Positions 24,082 through 35,494 of a stretch of DNA of 64,000 bases are shown here, piece by piece. The position numbers were made by a program, and so were the translations under genes. Every line of letters starts with the position of its first letter. Within the stretch, counting starts at the first letter, position 1. The notes beneath the pieces are model-generated. The model ran no database searches. It had not been told where the DNA came from and saw nothing but the letters and a program-made list of their open reading frames with translations. The stretch is taken from contig VICG01000002.1 of assembly GCA_008692225.1 (NCBI GenBank), positions 1,814,001-1,878,000 on the forward strand, given 5' to 3'. This DNA comes from Monilinia fructicola. Taxonomy: Eukaryota; Ascomycota; Leotiomycetes; Helotiales; Sclerotiniaceae.

Positions 24082-25413
24082 TCACGCGGATAACTCCCGA
24101 TAAATCTCAGAAAACAACGGTCTGTCCAAAACAATTGGATTGGTACACTTGTAATGCAATTGGTTCAACTCTTCAATAGCATAACCTTCTTTCTCATCCC
24201 AAACACTGACATCCTCTTTAGCAACGACATTCCGCGCCACCAATCCTAACATATCTTCAATCAAATGACCGAATGCAAAAACTTCCATCTTTTCAATTGC
24301 TTCTGAATGCTCGTGGCCTTTCTGGTAGATTGTCGCGGCGCCAAAGTCTCCAAGAAGTGCATGACCAGAGTTATCAATCAGAATATTATGCGCATACAGA
24401 TCTCCATGCGTGATTCCTCTTTCGTGGAGGTGCATACTCGCTGATGCGATAGAGATTAGGATTGCGCGGCATTTATCGATTGAAAAAGCAGTTTCTGGAT
24501 GAAATGCATCACGAGTGCAGCTGTCAAGAGTCGGTGGAAGGCCCAAGTTGGTATAATGAGGAGGAATGAGCTCTAGTACCAATCCTCTCTTTTCTGGATG
24601 ACCGTGAATCTTGCCAATTGGGTCAATAAGGTTGGGATGACGGCCAGCGGCAATACACGCGTTCATTTCATCCGCGGGTACACCATCACTGGTCACTTCG
24701 CCTTTGAACAACTTGACGGCGACATCCTTTTCGGCAGTTGGTGATTTCCACACACCCCTTGAAATTATTCCTGAAGCACCTTCGCCAAGAAGCTGATGAA
24801 CTTCTAAATCGGACCATGGAATATTATCTAATGTCGGATTGTCATCATTTGAGGGGGTGCAGGGGTTTCCAGAAAATGAGAGAAATGATAATTCAGGAAG
24901 ACTGAGCAGCCAGGTAGGCAATTGAGTGATGTTGTTAGCTGACAGTCTCAGCAGTCCCAACTTGCGGCAATGAGACATTTCATCGGGGAGAGTAGTCAAG
25001 TGATTTCCTGCTAGCATGAATTTTTGAAGGCGGTGACATTGTCCAATACTTTTCGGCAGATATTCGATCTTGTTATTGGTAAGGATTAACCAACGTAACT
25101 TGCGTGGAAAGGCCCCTTCGGGGATTGTAGTCATGCCATTGTTCTTGAAGGCAATCATTTCTAAGGAACGACATTGGGCCAATTCTTTGGGAAAGATGGT
25201 GAAGTTACAATCGGAGAAGAAAGCAACTTTGAGTTTGTGAAGTCGGTGTATATCTTTGGGGAGTGTGGAGAGAGGATTATTGGACAGATCAAGTATCTCG
25301 AGGGTTTCGTAGAGGTCCAGGACCTCCCGGGGGATTTGAGTGAGGCCACATGACAACTTCAGCCGTCTTGTACCTTGATATTTCCCGGCTTGGAGATCCT
25401 CAAAAGATTGCAT
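24082..25413 (-). CDS. Leucine-rich-repeat protein kinase, bacterial-type
   Basis: This is an intronless gene of 443 aa. Residues 1-205 hold about seven to eight LRRs of the L..LPxxI type (LEILDLSNNPLSTLPKDIHR, LRWLILTNNKIEYLPKSIGQ). Residues from about 208 form a compact kinase domain. It has a glycine loop LGEGASGIISRGVW, VAVKLFKGE with the ATP-binding Lys, HGDLYAHN in place of the usual HRDLKxxN, and GDFGAAT as the DFG segment. The Asp of HGD and the Asp of DFG are present, so activity is plausible. The order, the length and the HGDLYAHN motif match a family of LRR-kinases I know mainly from Gammaproteobacteria such as Pseudomonas. No signal peptide or TM segment is visible, so it should be cytoplasmic. 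Substrate unknown. It is divergent from ARP4, with 618 bp between starts. Confidence 0.85.
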   Translation of the reverse strand: MQSFEDLQAGKYQGTRRLKLSCGLTQIPREVLDLYETLEILDLSNNPLSTLPKDIHRLHKLKVAFFSDCNFTIFPKELAQCRSLEMIAFKNNGMTTIPEGAFPRKLRWLILTNNKIEYLPKSIGQCHRLQKFMLAGNHLTTLPDEMSHCRKLGLLRLSANNITQLPTWLLSLPELSFLSFSGNPCTPSNDDNPTLDNIPWSDLEVHQLLGEGASGIISRGVWKSPTAEKDVAVKLFKGEVTSDGVPADEMNACIAAGRHPNLIDPIGKIHGHPEKRGLVLELIPPHYTNLGLPPTLDSCTRDAFHPETAFSIDKCRAILISIASASMHLHERGITHGDLYAHNILIDNSGHALLGDFGAATIYQKGHEHSEAIEKMEVFAFGHLIEDMLGLVARNVVAKEDVSVWDEKEGYAIEELNQLHYKCTNPIVLDRPLFSEIYRELSA

Positions 25414-26031
25414 GTTGGAGGAGGGTGTCTGTAGATAGTTCTAAAGGGAAGATAATCTTGCAATTGCGCTTGTTGTATCAGGGATAGCACTTCGTGGAAA
25501 GATGGCAAGAATCGAAACTCCCTAAATATACTCTGAGATCACGGAGAACACATACTGTTGGCGAATATTATCAATGTCTCGAAAAGGGATGAAATGAATG
25601 CGACTGAAACGCTGACATCGATGCGATTCGGAAGGGGTTATTCCAGCTCCGAGTCACATGTAATGGGCATATCTGCTACGAAGACTATATATCCCAATTC
25701 CTTTTTCAAGAACTTGATAAATTATGGTTGATATAAAGGATAACAAGTCGCTATAATCCTTTTTGACATTATCTGACAAAATCCAAAAGGTGTTGAAAAG
25801 ATTCTTCATACTACCTAGGTATCCGGTTTACCTTCATCGAGGGGTTGATCGTGTCAACCTTCCGAACTCCGTACAAAGTGAAGCTTGTCTCGCTTAAAAC
25901 TGCTTAGAACTACTGTATTGGCGACTTTCACGAATTCGAGCGCATCTTCAAACCGACGCGACAGCTTCTCAGCTTTCTTGATATTTTCGCTCCTCTCATC
26001 CGGAACCGCAAAGGCTTACCCTTTTTTCATC
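25414..26031. promoter_or_regulatory. Divergent promoter, LRR kinase / ARP4
   Basis: The 618 bases between the two divergent starts must hold both promoters. An exact TACCTAGGTA palindrome lies at 25812-25821, 211 bp upstream of the ARP4 start. The region just before ARP4 is pyrimidine-rich, typical of a fungal leader. No TATA box is obvious for either gene. Confidence 0.5.
25812..25821. promoter_or_regulatory. TACCTAGGTA palindrome
   Basis: This exact 10-bp inverted repeat also occurs at 197-206, 30274-30283 and 36794-36803, with a 9-of-10 copy at 41730-41739. It lies in the ARP4 promoter. The binding factor is unknown. Confidence 0.4.
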
Positions 26032-27490
26032 ATGGCATCGCAAACAATAACCTCGTCAATGCAACCAACAGACGTTTATGGAGGAGGTAAGATTATTTTA
26101 CCAGCCAGCTTCAAAGTCGATGAATTCCCACTAACAGTACAAATTAGATGAAGTATCAGCCATTGTGATTGATCCTGGATACTCAAGTATACGCGCTGGC
26201 TTTGCAGGAGAAGATACTCCTAAATCATTCATCAACTCACATTACGGCGTCCGTGATGGAGAATCGTTTTATGGCGACAATGCGATCCACAACCCAAGCG
26301 CAAACCTCGAAATTCGCAACCCAATGAACAAGGATGGTATTGTTGAAGACTGGGACACTGCAGAGCAATTGTGGAAATATGCCATTACTTCACGCCTTAC
26401 GAGTTTCAAGCAGGCAGACCCAAGGACAAATGGATTGAACGATAAGACGGAGGAGATGGAGGTTGATATGGATGTGGATGGGCAAGAGAAACCATTAGAG
26501 GAACATCCACTGCTGATGACGGAAACCGCATGGAACACAGTCAAGTCGCGAGAAAAGGCCATCGAAGTAGCTATGGAATCCTGGGGTAGCCCTGCCTTTT
26601 GGCTCGCACGAAACAGCGTCCTCGCGGCATTTGGAGGCGGCAAAGCGACCGCATTAGTAGTCGACGTTGGGGCGTCGACTGCATCAGTTATTGCCGTACA
26701 CGATGGAATCATACTCAAGAAATCAGTACAAAGATCCCCTCTCGCTGGCAATTGGCTATCCTCTCAGATTCGTACCCTCTTCAAAACTGTAGAGCCCAAA
26801 GTCGACCTCACACCCCATTTCATGATCTCATCCAAGACCCCCGTTGACGCAGGCGCCCCAGCCCAAGCTACCTACCGCAATTTTACAACTCCTCCTACGC
26901 CTAGCTTCCGCGCTCTCGAAGAAGAACGTGTTCTAACAGAATTCAAAGAATCGGTTGTACAAGTATGGGGTGGACCAAATCGATTGAGCTACACCACCGG
27001 ACCCGGTACCACGAATGTAGATTATGCGAAGCAGCAGCCAGGTCGTGTATTCGAGATGCCGGATGGTGCGAACCAGATGTGGGGAATCGAGCGATTCAAT
27101 GTCACGGAAGGAATGTGGGATGAAAAGGCCGCTCTACCAACAGAAAACGAGCCGGCGCCGACAAAGGCCCAGACTCTTCCTGAGATGATCAAGGCTTCGA
27201 TTGCGGCGGTTGACATGGATTTGCGGGCACATTTGCTGCAGAATATCATTGTAACAGGTGGCAGCACGTTACTTAATGGCTTTACAGATCGTTTGAATAG
27301 CGAGTTGTCACTTCTATACCCAGGCGCGAGAATCAAGTTACAGGCTGCGGGCCTTACACAAGAGAGAAGATTTGGTGCATGGATTGGAGGAAGCATCCTG
27401 GGAAGTTTGGGAACGTTCCATCAAATGTGGATTTCAAAGAAGGAATACGAGGAATTTGGTGCAAGCATTGTGGAGAAGAGATGCAAATAA
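26032..27490 (+). CDS. Actin-related protein 4 (Arp4)
   Basis: The protein has 465 aa in two exons, 26032-26086 and 26148-27490, with a 61-bp phase-1 intron. Arp4 is the nuclear actin-related subunit of the NuA4 histone acetyltransferase and the INO80 and SWR1 remodellers, where it pairs with actin and binds nucleosomes. Visible actin-fold elements are [20 protein letters not shown] (phosphate loop 1), [20 protein letters not shown] (phosphate loop 2) and [17 protein letters not shown] (adenosine motif). The acidic insert at about residues 100-130 ([13 protein letters not shown]) and a length of about 465 are usual for Arp4 and distinguish it from actin and Arp1-3. The C-terminus [19 protein letters not shown] is typical. 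The start was chosen at the ATG in CATCATGGC because splicing then gives DVYGGDEVSAIV, the expected Arp4 N-terminus. Confidence 0.93.
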
Positions 27491-27713
27491 AGAAGCCCTC
27501 AATTTCCATGATCATTTGAGAAAGATAAAAGTTATGCTTTAAATCTATGATGGTGGGGAATGACAGTGGAAGGCGGGAACTAGCCTGGCGTTGGGGGAGT
27601 TAAAAGTGCTTGGAGATTAAGATATAATACCTTCGATTCTAGAATATGTGCACAATGAATTTCATGGTCAAGCTCAACCTTCTCTTTTGCAGTCTTTAAC
27701 CCACAGCTGTGCT

Positions 27714-29453
27714 TTACCACCCTCTCCATCTGACCCAGACGTCAACAACCTCATCCTCTTTTCCATCTCCGTCCACAATCAAATACCAACCATATCCTGC
27801 ACCAGCGATGCATGCGTGATTAGGCCAGATACGAACTTTTTGTCCGATGGAGAGTTCCGAGTCATTTTTTGCCCGGGTTAACCAATATACCATGCTCTTG
27901 GGAGATGCGGGAAATTTGCCACTATCTTTGTTTAGTGATTTCCTCTTAATTTTTCAAAGTAGGGAGTACGTACGCCAGAGTAACCTTCAGGACCTGTATT
28001 GGGCAAGGCAAAAGAAGTGCGATTCCATGGGGAGAGAATTCCCCACCCGGGGTATGCCTTGCAAGGCTCGCGGCCTATGGCGAGAGAGCCGGCTGTGATG
28101 AGAGCTTCAGGGGAGCCAGATTCGCCTCGGGAGGGGTAGAGGCAGGCCACTTCGGCGAGGATTGTGATGGCCACGGAGGACCACTTTACATGTGTTAGCC
28201 TACGGAAGTCAATGCAGCGAGAAAAGTAACAGAGCTTACACTGAGTATGTCTTCTGGTAATGCATGTGTAGCTAGTTGTTGCATGTCAAGCATTGGGTAT
28301 ACTCCAGCGTGAATCTCAATCTCACACCCTGCATCGCGTATGGCTCCAATAGTAGCCTTGAGGGCTGCAATTTCATTCGTGGATTCGACAGAAGTCGTTG
28401 GAAGGAGGAGATTACGAATGGCACTGGAGGTTGGGGTAGCTCCTACAGAAAGTACGAGAGGCAATTTGGAAGCAGCTGCCGAGTGAACTTCTTCCGATGT
28501 AACAAGAAGGGCTTCAAATTCTTGGCGGAGATAGTCGAGGGCAGCCGTCTGGCTGTTGGAAGAATATGAGTGCCCAGCATGTGAGTACAATCCGTGGAAA
28601 ATACATACAGAGCGACTGGCGAGAGATATGACGGAGGAGATTAGTTGGGAGCAGGTGTCTGTACCGGGAATGACACCAGCTCGGTGGCCGCCCATGTCTA
28701 TCTTGACGAATATGAGAGGCGGAATATTCGTTTTGGTATGGATAGCGGCGACAGAGCGGAGCTGAGATGGATGGTCAATCATAAGGGATAGACCATTGGG
28801 CCCCAGAGCTGTGGAAACTTTTGACAGCCGGTCGACCACCCCTGAGGTGAGAGGAAAACTATATAGCACCTAGAATTTGCCAATATCATACTGTTATCAA
28901 AATAGGAGAAGGGCAAGCTCACATTGACAGCTCTTCCCTTGTTTTTATACTCAAGGAGGAGAGGGACTATGTTTTCTGCCTCTATCACCGTCGAGACGAC
29001 GATATTGGCCGGGCCAGATCCATCTCCAACTTGCAAGCTTGTCAATTCCGTTGTCTTTCAAATTGGTCAGTGTAAGCATTAAGCATTATATATAAAATAT
29101 CGATATGGAACACCCTCAATCCATTAATTCTTTCGCATTTTAGAACAAGCAGAATTCAACTATCCAAGACTGAGCGTTGAACTAACAGCGGTGGACCACT
29201 GATATAGGTGAAGACTACGTGGGTGATACGAGACAAGAACTCGAAAACGACTGTATACCTTGTGTGTTTTGATATGAGCTCTCCAACCGCAGTTTAAAGA
29301 GTCGACCGCCTCAAGCATACTAGCGCAGTTTCTCTTCAATTTCGATAGATCAAGTACCACCGCAGGACAAGGTACATCATGTAGTGATTTGCCCACATAT
29401 TCCTTCACAAGTTCCTCCTTTGACGCACATGGAAATAAAGATGGAGAATCCAT
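27714..29453 (-). CDS. D-serine dehydratase-like PLP enzyme, frameshifted near C-terminus
   Basis: Five exons on - (29453-29259, 29054-28923, 28869-28240, 28183-27974, 27921-27714) would give 457 aa. The family (fold-type III, alanine-racemase-like N-terminal domain) converts D-serine to pyruvate and ammonia using PLP and zinc. HIKTHK holds the PLP lysine, IFVKIDMGGHRAGV is the core strand motif, and the SVGATPTSS and EIHAGVYPMLDMQQ segments line the PLP site. In the last exon ISQEHGILVNPG is in one frame, while NDSELSIGQKVRIWPNHACI is in another. They meet at an A6 run (27865-27870 on +), where five A would restore phase. As written, the protein ends just after VNPGKK and loses PNHAC, whose His and Cys bind zinc in the family. 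Intron 1 is 204 bp and the others 52-56 bp. It is divergent from TAF1. Confidence 0.82.
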
Positions 29454-30462
29454 AGTTGAAACGAACAATTGGAGCCGAGACCAGAGGAAAGTTAATTAGA
29501 GAGAGTATTGAAAGTCTTGCGATTTTATGTCTATTATTGAAGCCTCAAGCAAGATATGAGGAGGATTGTGGTTTTGACGCGTCAGAAATGAAGAACTGGC
29601 CCTGGGTAGGTACTACTGTACGTAACTCTACTCCGTACACCAGCGTTATCCATCCATCTTGAAGATTACCTGTCATTGGTGGATGGGGGGAGGAGCCGAT
29701 AGAACGAACTACTGTACAGTCGAAAGTTTATTAGTTTAGTCATATTTGATAGGATGCGAGACCCTGCATGATGCGTAACGATATCGATAAAGAATATTTG
29801 CTTCTGCTTTTACTCACAGAAATTGGAATTGGGTGTAGGTTGGTTAGTTCTACTCGGTATAAGGGAATGTATTGAGATTATCCGAGAATCTTGAAGTTGG
29901 TGGATGGACGAGGGAGTGGGTGTATAGCGCAGATTTGGGTATTGTACGTATCCGCATCCATATCCACGAACATAATTGCATTCGGGGGAAATATATATTC
30001 GAGGCTGTACAAGTATCGATATCGATATCGATATTGATACTGTACTTACTGTACTTGCTGTCCTGTATCGTTCCAAGCCGTACTTGTAATGTTCTTCTCA
30101 TATTCATTAGCCTCGTTTCCCCGCAAAGCGAATCAATAGGAGCTTTGTGATTGGTCGCTTATGCTGGCCACTTTATTATGGATAATATTACGCGCCAACT
30201 GTGCAGTTTGCAGTTCCGTGGTCATACATTCGAATTTCCATTCCATCCCAACCTGTAAACTAATTTGTTAAATTACCTAGGTAGCTTCCACGATTTCCCA
30301 CAACACGACTTGTTAAACAATTTCTATAAATTGCAAATTTTCTTGCAAAGTCAAGAATAATCCCTTTCGATAAATGTTTCCCTCGCGCAAATATTACTGA
30401 ATGATCACGACCATTTCGATATATCATCACTCTTGGGAGTGATCATTTAATAAGTCGCAAAG
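29454..30462. promoter_or_regulatory. Divergent promoter, D-serine dehydratase-like gene / TAF1
   Basis: These 1009 bases separate two divergent starts. The TACCTAGGTA palindrome occurs at 30274-30283, 180 bp upstream of the TAF1 start. A (ATCGAT)-like run, TATCGATATCGATATCGATA, lies near 30015-30037. No gene is visible. Confidence 0.45.
30274..30283. promoter_or_regulatory. TACCTAGGTA palindrome
   Basis: This is an exact copy of the 10-mer seen upstream of ARP4, here in the TAF1 promoter. Function unknown. Confidence 0.4.
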
Positions 30463-33400
30463 ATGGCCGAATCCGAACCCAGACCCACGGAATTTACGCA
30501 GTTTACTGAGATAGATTGGAAGCGCCAAGATGAAGAAGATGAGAAGGCTATGAAATCTTTGTTGAACGATAGTTTGGAGAAGGGAGACGACAATCTTTTT
30601 GGCGATCGACCTTTGGAGCTGGGCGAGAAGGCAGATGATGCGCAAGATTTCGAGGATATCAGCGACGACGATTTGCCAGAGGAAGAAGAAGCTTCACTAC
30701 CAAGCGCTGTCGATTTACCTGCTTTGACCGACGATGCTGGGACGAGCCACGATACCGATGATTTGTTTGGAGAAGGCAGAGATTCGTCGCCATTTGGGTT
30801 TGATAATATCGAAATACAGGGTGAAGAATCTCAAGCTGCAGGAAATACAGTCGAGGAACCAGCGAATCCGCCGGCCGAGGAAGAAGATTTACTAGAGCTT
30901 AATTTTCCTGGTTATAATCAAGCTAGATTGAATAACCAAGATCTTTCGATACCTGCTCCTGCGGAATCTGAGGCAGATCTAGCCAAGCAGTTATTTCCAA
31001 GCCTTGCGCCTGGTGTCATTTTGAACTTCAACGAATTACTCCCTCCAAAGCTTGCGCATTTTGTCCCCAAAGTACCACTTAAGCCACCCAAACCTCTAAA
31101 TCCTACAAAGGTCAGCTTAGACCTCGCTCCCGACCAAGAAAAATCTTTTCGCAGTAATCTAGGAACAGCAACAGGTGATAAGCGTAAACGTGCGACGGAA
31201 GCAGAAGCTAAAGGACTCGTTGCAATTATCGAAGAATCTGATGATGAAGCAGTGAATGAGGAGACCTTTGACTTTGAAGAGCCAGCTGAGGATGAAAAGC
31301 TTGGAGGTGTGACTTGGGCCGATCTACAGATGATATGCGATGATTGGGACTCGAAGATAAATTCAGTGCCCGAACCCGTTCAACCGGAGCCCATAGACGA
31401 TCCGCCAATGGATGAATGGGAGCGTGAGATCCTCGGACATTCGTCAAAGCGAAAAAAGGTGGTTCAACCAGAGCCAGACTACTTTAATATTCCTCAGTTC
31501 GCTGTCCCATCTTTCGACAATCTGCAACAGGCCGTTACTATTTCTGCCAAGCGTCCTTTCCTAGATCTTAATGATCCTCATCTACTTTTAGAAGAGCTTA
31601 AGTTCACCTCGGCGGCCAAACGTCAACGCCTTGGTGGAAACTTCAGAGGAAATAATGTTATCTCTAAGAAATTGAGCAAGCGCTTTAACATTTCAAATGA
31701 TGAAGCTTACGATGCTCTCAAGGAGAATCATCAAAGCAAGGTCAGAGCAGCTATCGGAAACCTAACCGTCGAGCATAGTCTACCTGCATTGCGCCTTCAA
31801 TGGCCATATTACAAGGTCAAATTATATATTAAGGATGCTCGAGCCCTACATCGACCGACCCTCAGATTCAACAAATGGCTCGATCAGCCCATTACCTTTG
31901 ACAAACCAGGTATGCGAAAGAAGAAGGAAGCTAGAACGATGACTATCGCAGAAGTGTTCAAGGAATCCAAGGATCTAACACTAGGGGACTTCTATTCTAC
32001 TGCTACCTTGATCGAATATTCGGAGGAACAGCCTATAGTTCTTTCAAACTTTGGAATGTGTAATAAGATCATCAATTATTACCGACGAAAGGATGCAGAT
32101 GACCAGGAAAGACCAACCCCAGAGGACAAAATCGGCGACACTACCATTCTTCTCCCAGAAGACAAATCTCCTTTCGCAAACTTCGGTTTTGTTGATCCAG
32201 GTGAAACCGTTCGGGCTCTTCATAATGAAATGTATCGTACTCCGATATTCAAGCACCAACCCAAAAATACCGATTTCCTGTGTGTTCGCAGTACTACTGG
32301 AGTCCATGGTACTACGTGGCACCTTCGGAATATAGACAACCTATTCGTTGCTGGCCAGCAATTCCCATCCATCAAAATACCAACGCCACACTCCAGAACT
32401 GTTACAAATGCTGCCAAGAATCGAGTCAAGATGATTGCATTCAGGAAAATCAGACGTAGTGACACAAAGTCTTTGAGAATATCTGAACTTACTGCTCACA
32501 TCCTTGATACGAATGATATGCAGAATAGAGCAAAATTGAAGGAGATTCTTACTTATGACAAGAATGAAAAGGTTTGGCGTCCAGAAGAAGGCACTATCAT
32601 CCCTGACGAAGCTGCCTTGCGATCGTTAGTCAAGCCCGAAGATGTATGCATGATTGATGCGATGCAAGTTGGACTTAGGAACCTCACAGATGCTGGTTTA
32701 GATTCCCTGACTGAAAAAGAGGAAGGTGACGATGTAACATTTGCCGACCGACCACTTGAACAAAAACTTACTCCTTGGAATACAAGCAAAGCTTTCTTGG
32801 ATGCAACTTCAGGCAAAGCAATGCTTCAGCTTCATGGTGAAGGTGATCCATCTGGGTGTGGACTTGCAGTGAGCATGATACAAACCTCTATGAAAGGAGG
32901 CTATATTGGCGCCATCCAAGGTCCAAATGCTACATCAGCGGCTGCTATTGCTGCAGAGAGAAAGGCAAATGGTGGTCATACCTACAATGTCAAGAAACAA
33001 GATGAGCTTTACAATACCGCCATCCGCGATATTTGGGAGAAGCAAAAGTCGACTTTATCAGATACTAAGGAACATCTTTCAAACGAACTGGAAGAAGTTG
33101 ATGAGGATGATCGCTTCGCCGTAGCACCTACTCCGCATTCCATGCCCACTCCCGCACCTTATGATGATTCCTTCAGTCAAGTCAGCAGGGCCAGTAATAT
33201 GGATAACCCCTCTGGCAAGTTCATGCGTATCACTCGCAAGGTCCAAGTAAACAATTTTGGACAAACCGAAGAACAGGTCGAGATAGTCAAAGACATGCGT
33301 GTTTGGAAAGAATATATAAAGCGTAAAAAGATGATGGAAGCGGCTAATTCAGAGTAATTCATCCCAGCCTACTTTTGATTTCCTATCTTCCTCTTGAAGA

Positions 33401-33818
33401 CGATAGCTAACAGTATGCTTTCAGTGTATATTCAATCATTCCTTCGGGTGATGCAGAGCTTGATAGAGCTACTCAACAACAGTACGTACTTCCTTGCCTT
33501 CCTTCCACCTCCAATCAATACCCGGTAAGCCATAACTAACATTTAACCAACAGAGTCCAAATGGAACTCGACCGTCTCGAACGCAACAAAGACCGTCGTC
33601 ATGCCCGTGAAAAACAAAAGTCCAAACAATCCATGGCCGGCCAACAAATCCTTAACCCCGACTCACCAGGTCCATCCGGGTCCCCCATTTCAAGCATCGA
33701 AAAGCCATCTGGCACTACGAGGAAGTGTGCAAATTGTGGTCAGACGGGCCATATTAAAACGAACAAAAAGTACTGTCCCCAATGCCAATTAATCAGTCCT
33801 TTTCTCTTCCCAGGCTAG
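30463..33818 (+). CDS. TFIID subunit TAF1 (111-kDa-type)
   Basis: The protein has 1070 aa in three exons, 30463-33353, 33425-33481 and 33554-33818. TAF1 is the scaffold of the TFIID general transcription factor. Residues 1-130 are acidic (TFTEIDWKRQDEEDEKAMKS-like start, NLFGDRPLELG), as in the TBP-binding N-terminus. The central DUF3591 core spans about 440-900 and includes LRFNKWLDQP, DFYSTATLIEYSEEQPIVLS, NFGMCNKIINYYRRKD, FLCVRSTTGVHGTTWHLRNI and SGCGLAVSMIQTSMKGGYIG. KQDELYNTAIRDIWEKQ follows. The C-terminus, reached by two short introns, carries ELDRLERNKDRRHAREKQ and a zinc knuckle CANCGQTGHIKTNKKYC at about 1040-1056. There is no bromodomain, as in yeast-type TAF1. The two 3' introns (71 and 72 bp) were placed because they keep phase 2 and rebuild the conserved DVYSIIPSGDAELDRATQQ segment. 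The last 8 residues are uncertain. Confidence 0.93.
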
Positions 33819-35389
33819 GTTCTATTACAGCTAGAGTTATGCTGAGACCGCTGTGTGTTCTTGCTCAAGGAGCCGGATTTACGAACTAATATCCGCCTCT
33901 TTTCTTGCATTTGTAGAAGTATCCAAGGACCTACATATATCTCTTTTTTTTCGCCAATTGCTTAGCTTTGTAACCCTTTCAAAAAAAGACATCCTTTGCT
34001 GACATAAATATTCCCCTAACACTCAGACTCTGTCCCCTTTTGAATGGTTCCAGGAAACCCGAAGACGGCACACCTAATCATCATGGAGGGTTTGGTGCTA
34101 TCCAAGCCCCATCAGCTTTCGATTAGCTCACCGAACAACTGGCTCTGGCAAGCAGGTAATCGATATCCTCTTTGTCTTTGCCTTCCACCACTTATACATC
34201 ATATCGTCTTCCAGCATGTACCAAATACAGTTTCAAGGGGTAGTACAGAAGGCTTCCTACTTTGGCGCACTTATCTCTTTCTCTTTGATTCCCTATGACG
34301 AAGAACTTTAAATAGGAGGGTGGGATGAATTATGAGATGAACTATGAAGTTTTGGAGAGCCTACGCAGCAGTCTTGACAAACCCAGTAATAGGAATGATT
34401 ATATATCACAAACACAGAACAACCTTTGCCATTATTGGTTCGAAGACAGCCCGCACCGCTTCCTTTGCTGTTGCTGCTCTTCTAGCACGCCCCATTTTAC
34501 CAGAGTATAAAAGTTGACTGGATGGGAATATTGGGGCCAGGACAGAGATGAAATCAGGCAAATGGAGACAGCGAGATCGATTTCACAGCACTTAACACTA
34601 AAGGGCGCGCGAAAAAAACGATACGATATGCTTCAGAAGGTGTTTTTCATGTTTTTCTCCTTTTCAACCAATCTTTTGCCTTCGGATAGCCGAGGGAGAT
34701 ACAACGGTTGGTTTCTTTAATTCTTCATCCCTGATTATTCTCGTGATTGGGCAATGATTGACGTCAGTTCATGCTGGGCATGGTAGGGGCGTGGAGTTTA
34801 GGAAGGATGGTTCAATGGATCTGATCGCATGGCGTGGCCCAACATGGATAGGAGGAAAATGTCAAAAATGATGACTTTCAAGACACGAGTAATGGAGGGA
34901 GAGAGCAAGTATTTGCAGAATTGTGTGAGGCTTATCTTACGCACATTGGTATTGTGAATATCACAATGCCAACTTGCTGACCGAGGCTCACGCGAAATGA
35001 AGTTGCAATAGCGTATGCATGCAGGAAACTCCGCATTTCGTTATAGGCATCCACCTTATTTACCGCAGTGTAGGTAGCAAATTCAAGACTATGATGCTAC
35101 TCTGAATATTATCACTGTGCGATTAGCTTGATCACATACGAAAACAATGAGTGCGGTACAAGTATTCGCCATAGAGTAGTATTGCAAACGCGGTAAGAAG
35201 TGCAGATTATCCACCCAAATAAGCATTTGAACAACTCCCAGCCCACCATCTGCAGATATTCCTACTTTCTATCGACCGGTGCAAAGGCGTTGCAATGGAA
35301 GTTTGCCTCCTGAGTCCTCCCTCGGGGTGGGAGATTTGTGCCGAGTCTGACGTGCAGGTTGGGGGGTGCATGTGAGATGTTTGTAGCTT

Positions 35390-35422
35390 GTATATATGTA
35401 TATATGTATATATGTATATATG

Positions 35423-35455
<33 letters not shown>

Positions 35456-35494
35456 GTATGTATGTGTATATATATACATGTATATGTATATACG
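35390..35494. repeat. (TATATG)n microsatellite
   Basis: About 100 bp of TATATGTA/TATG units is perfect in its first part and then degenerates to TATATACATG. Confidence 0.9.
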
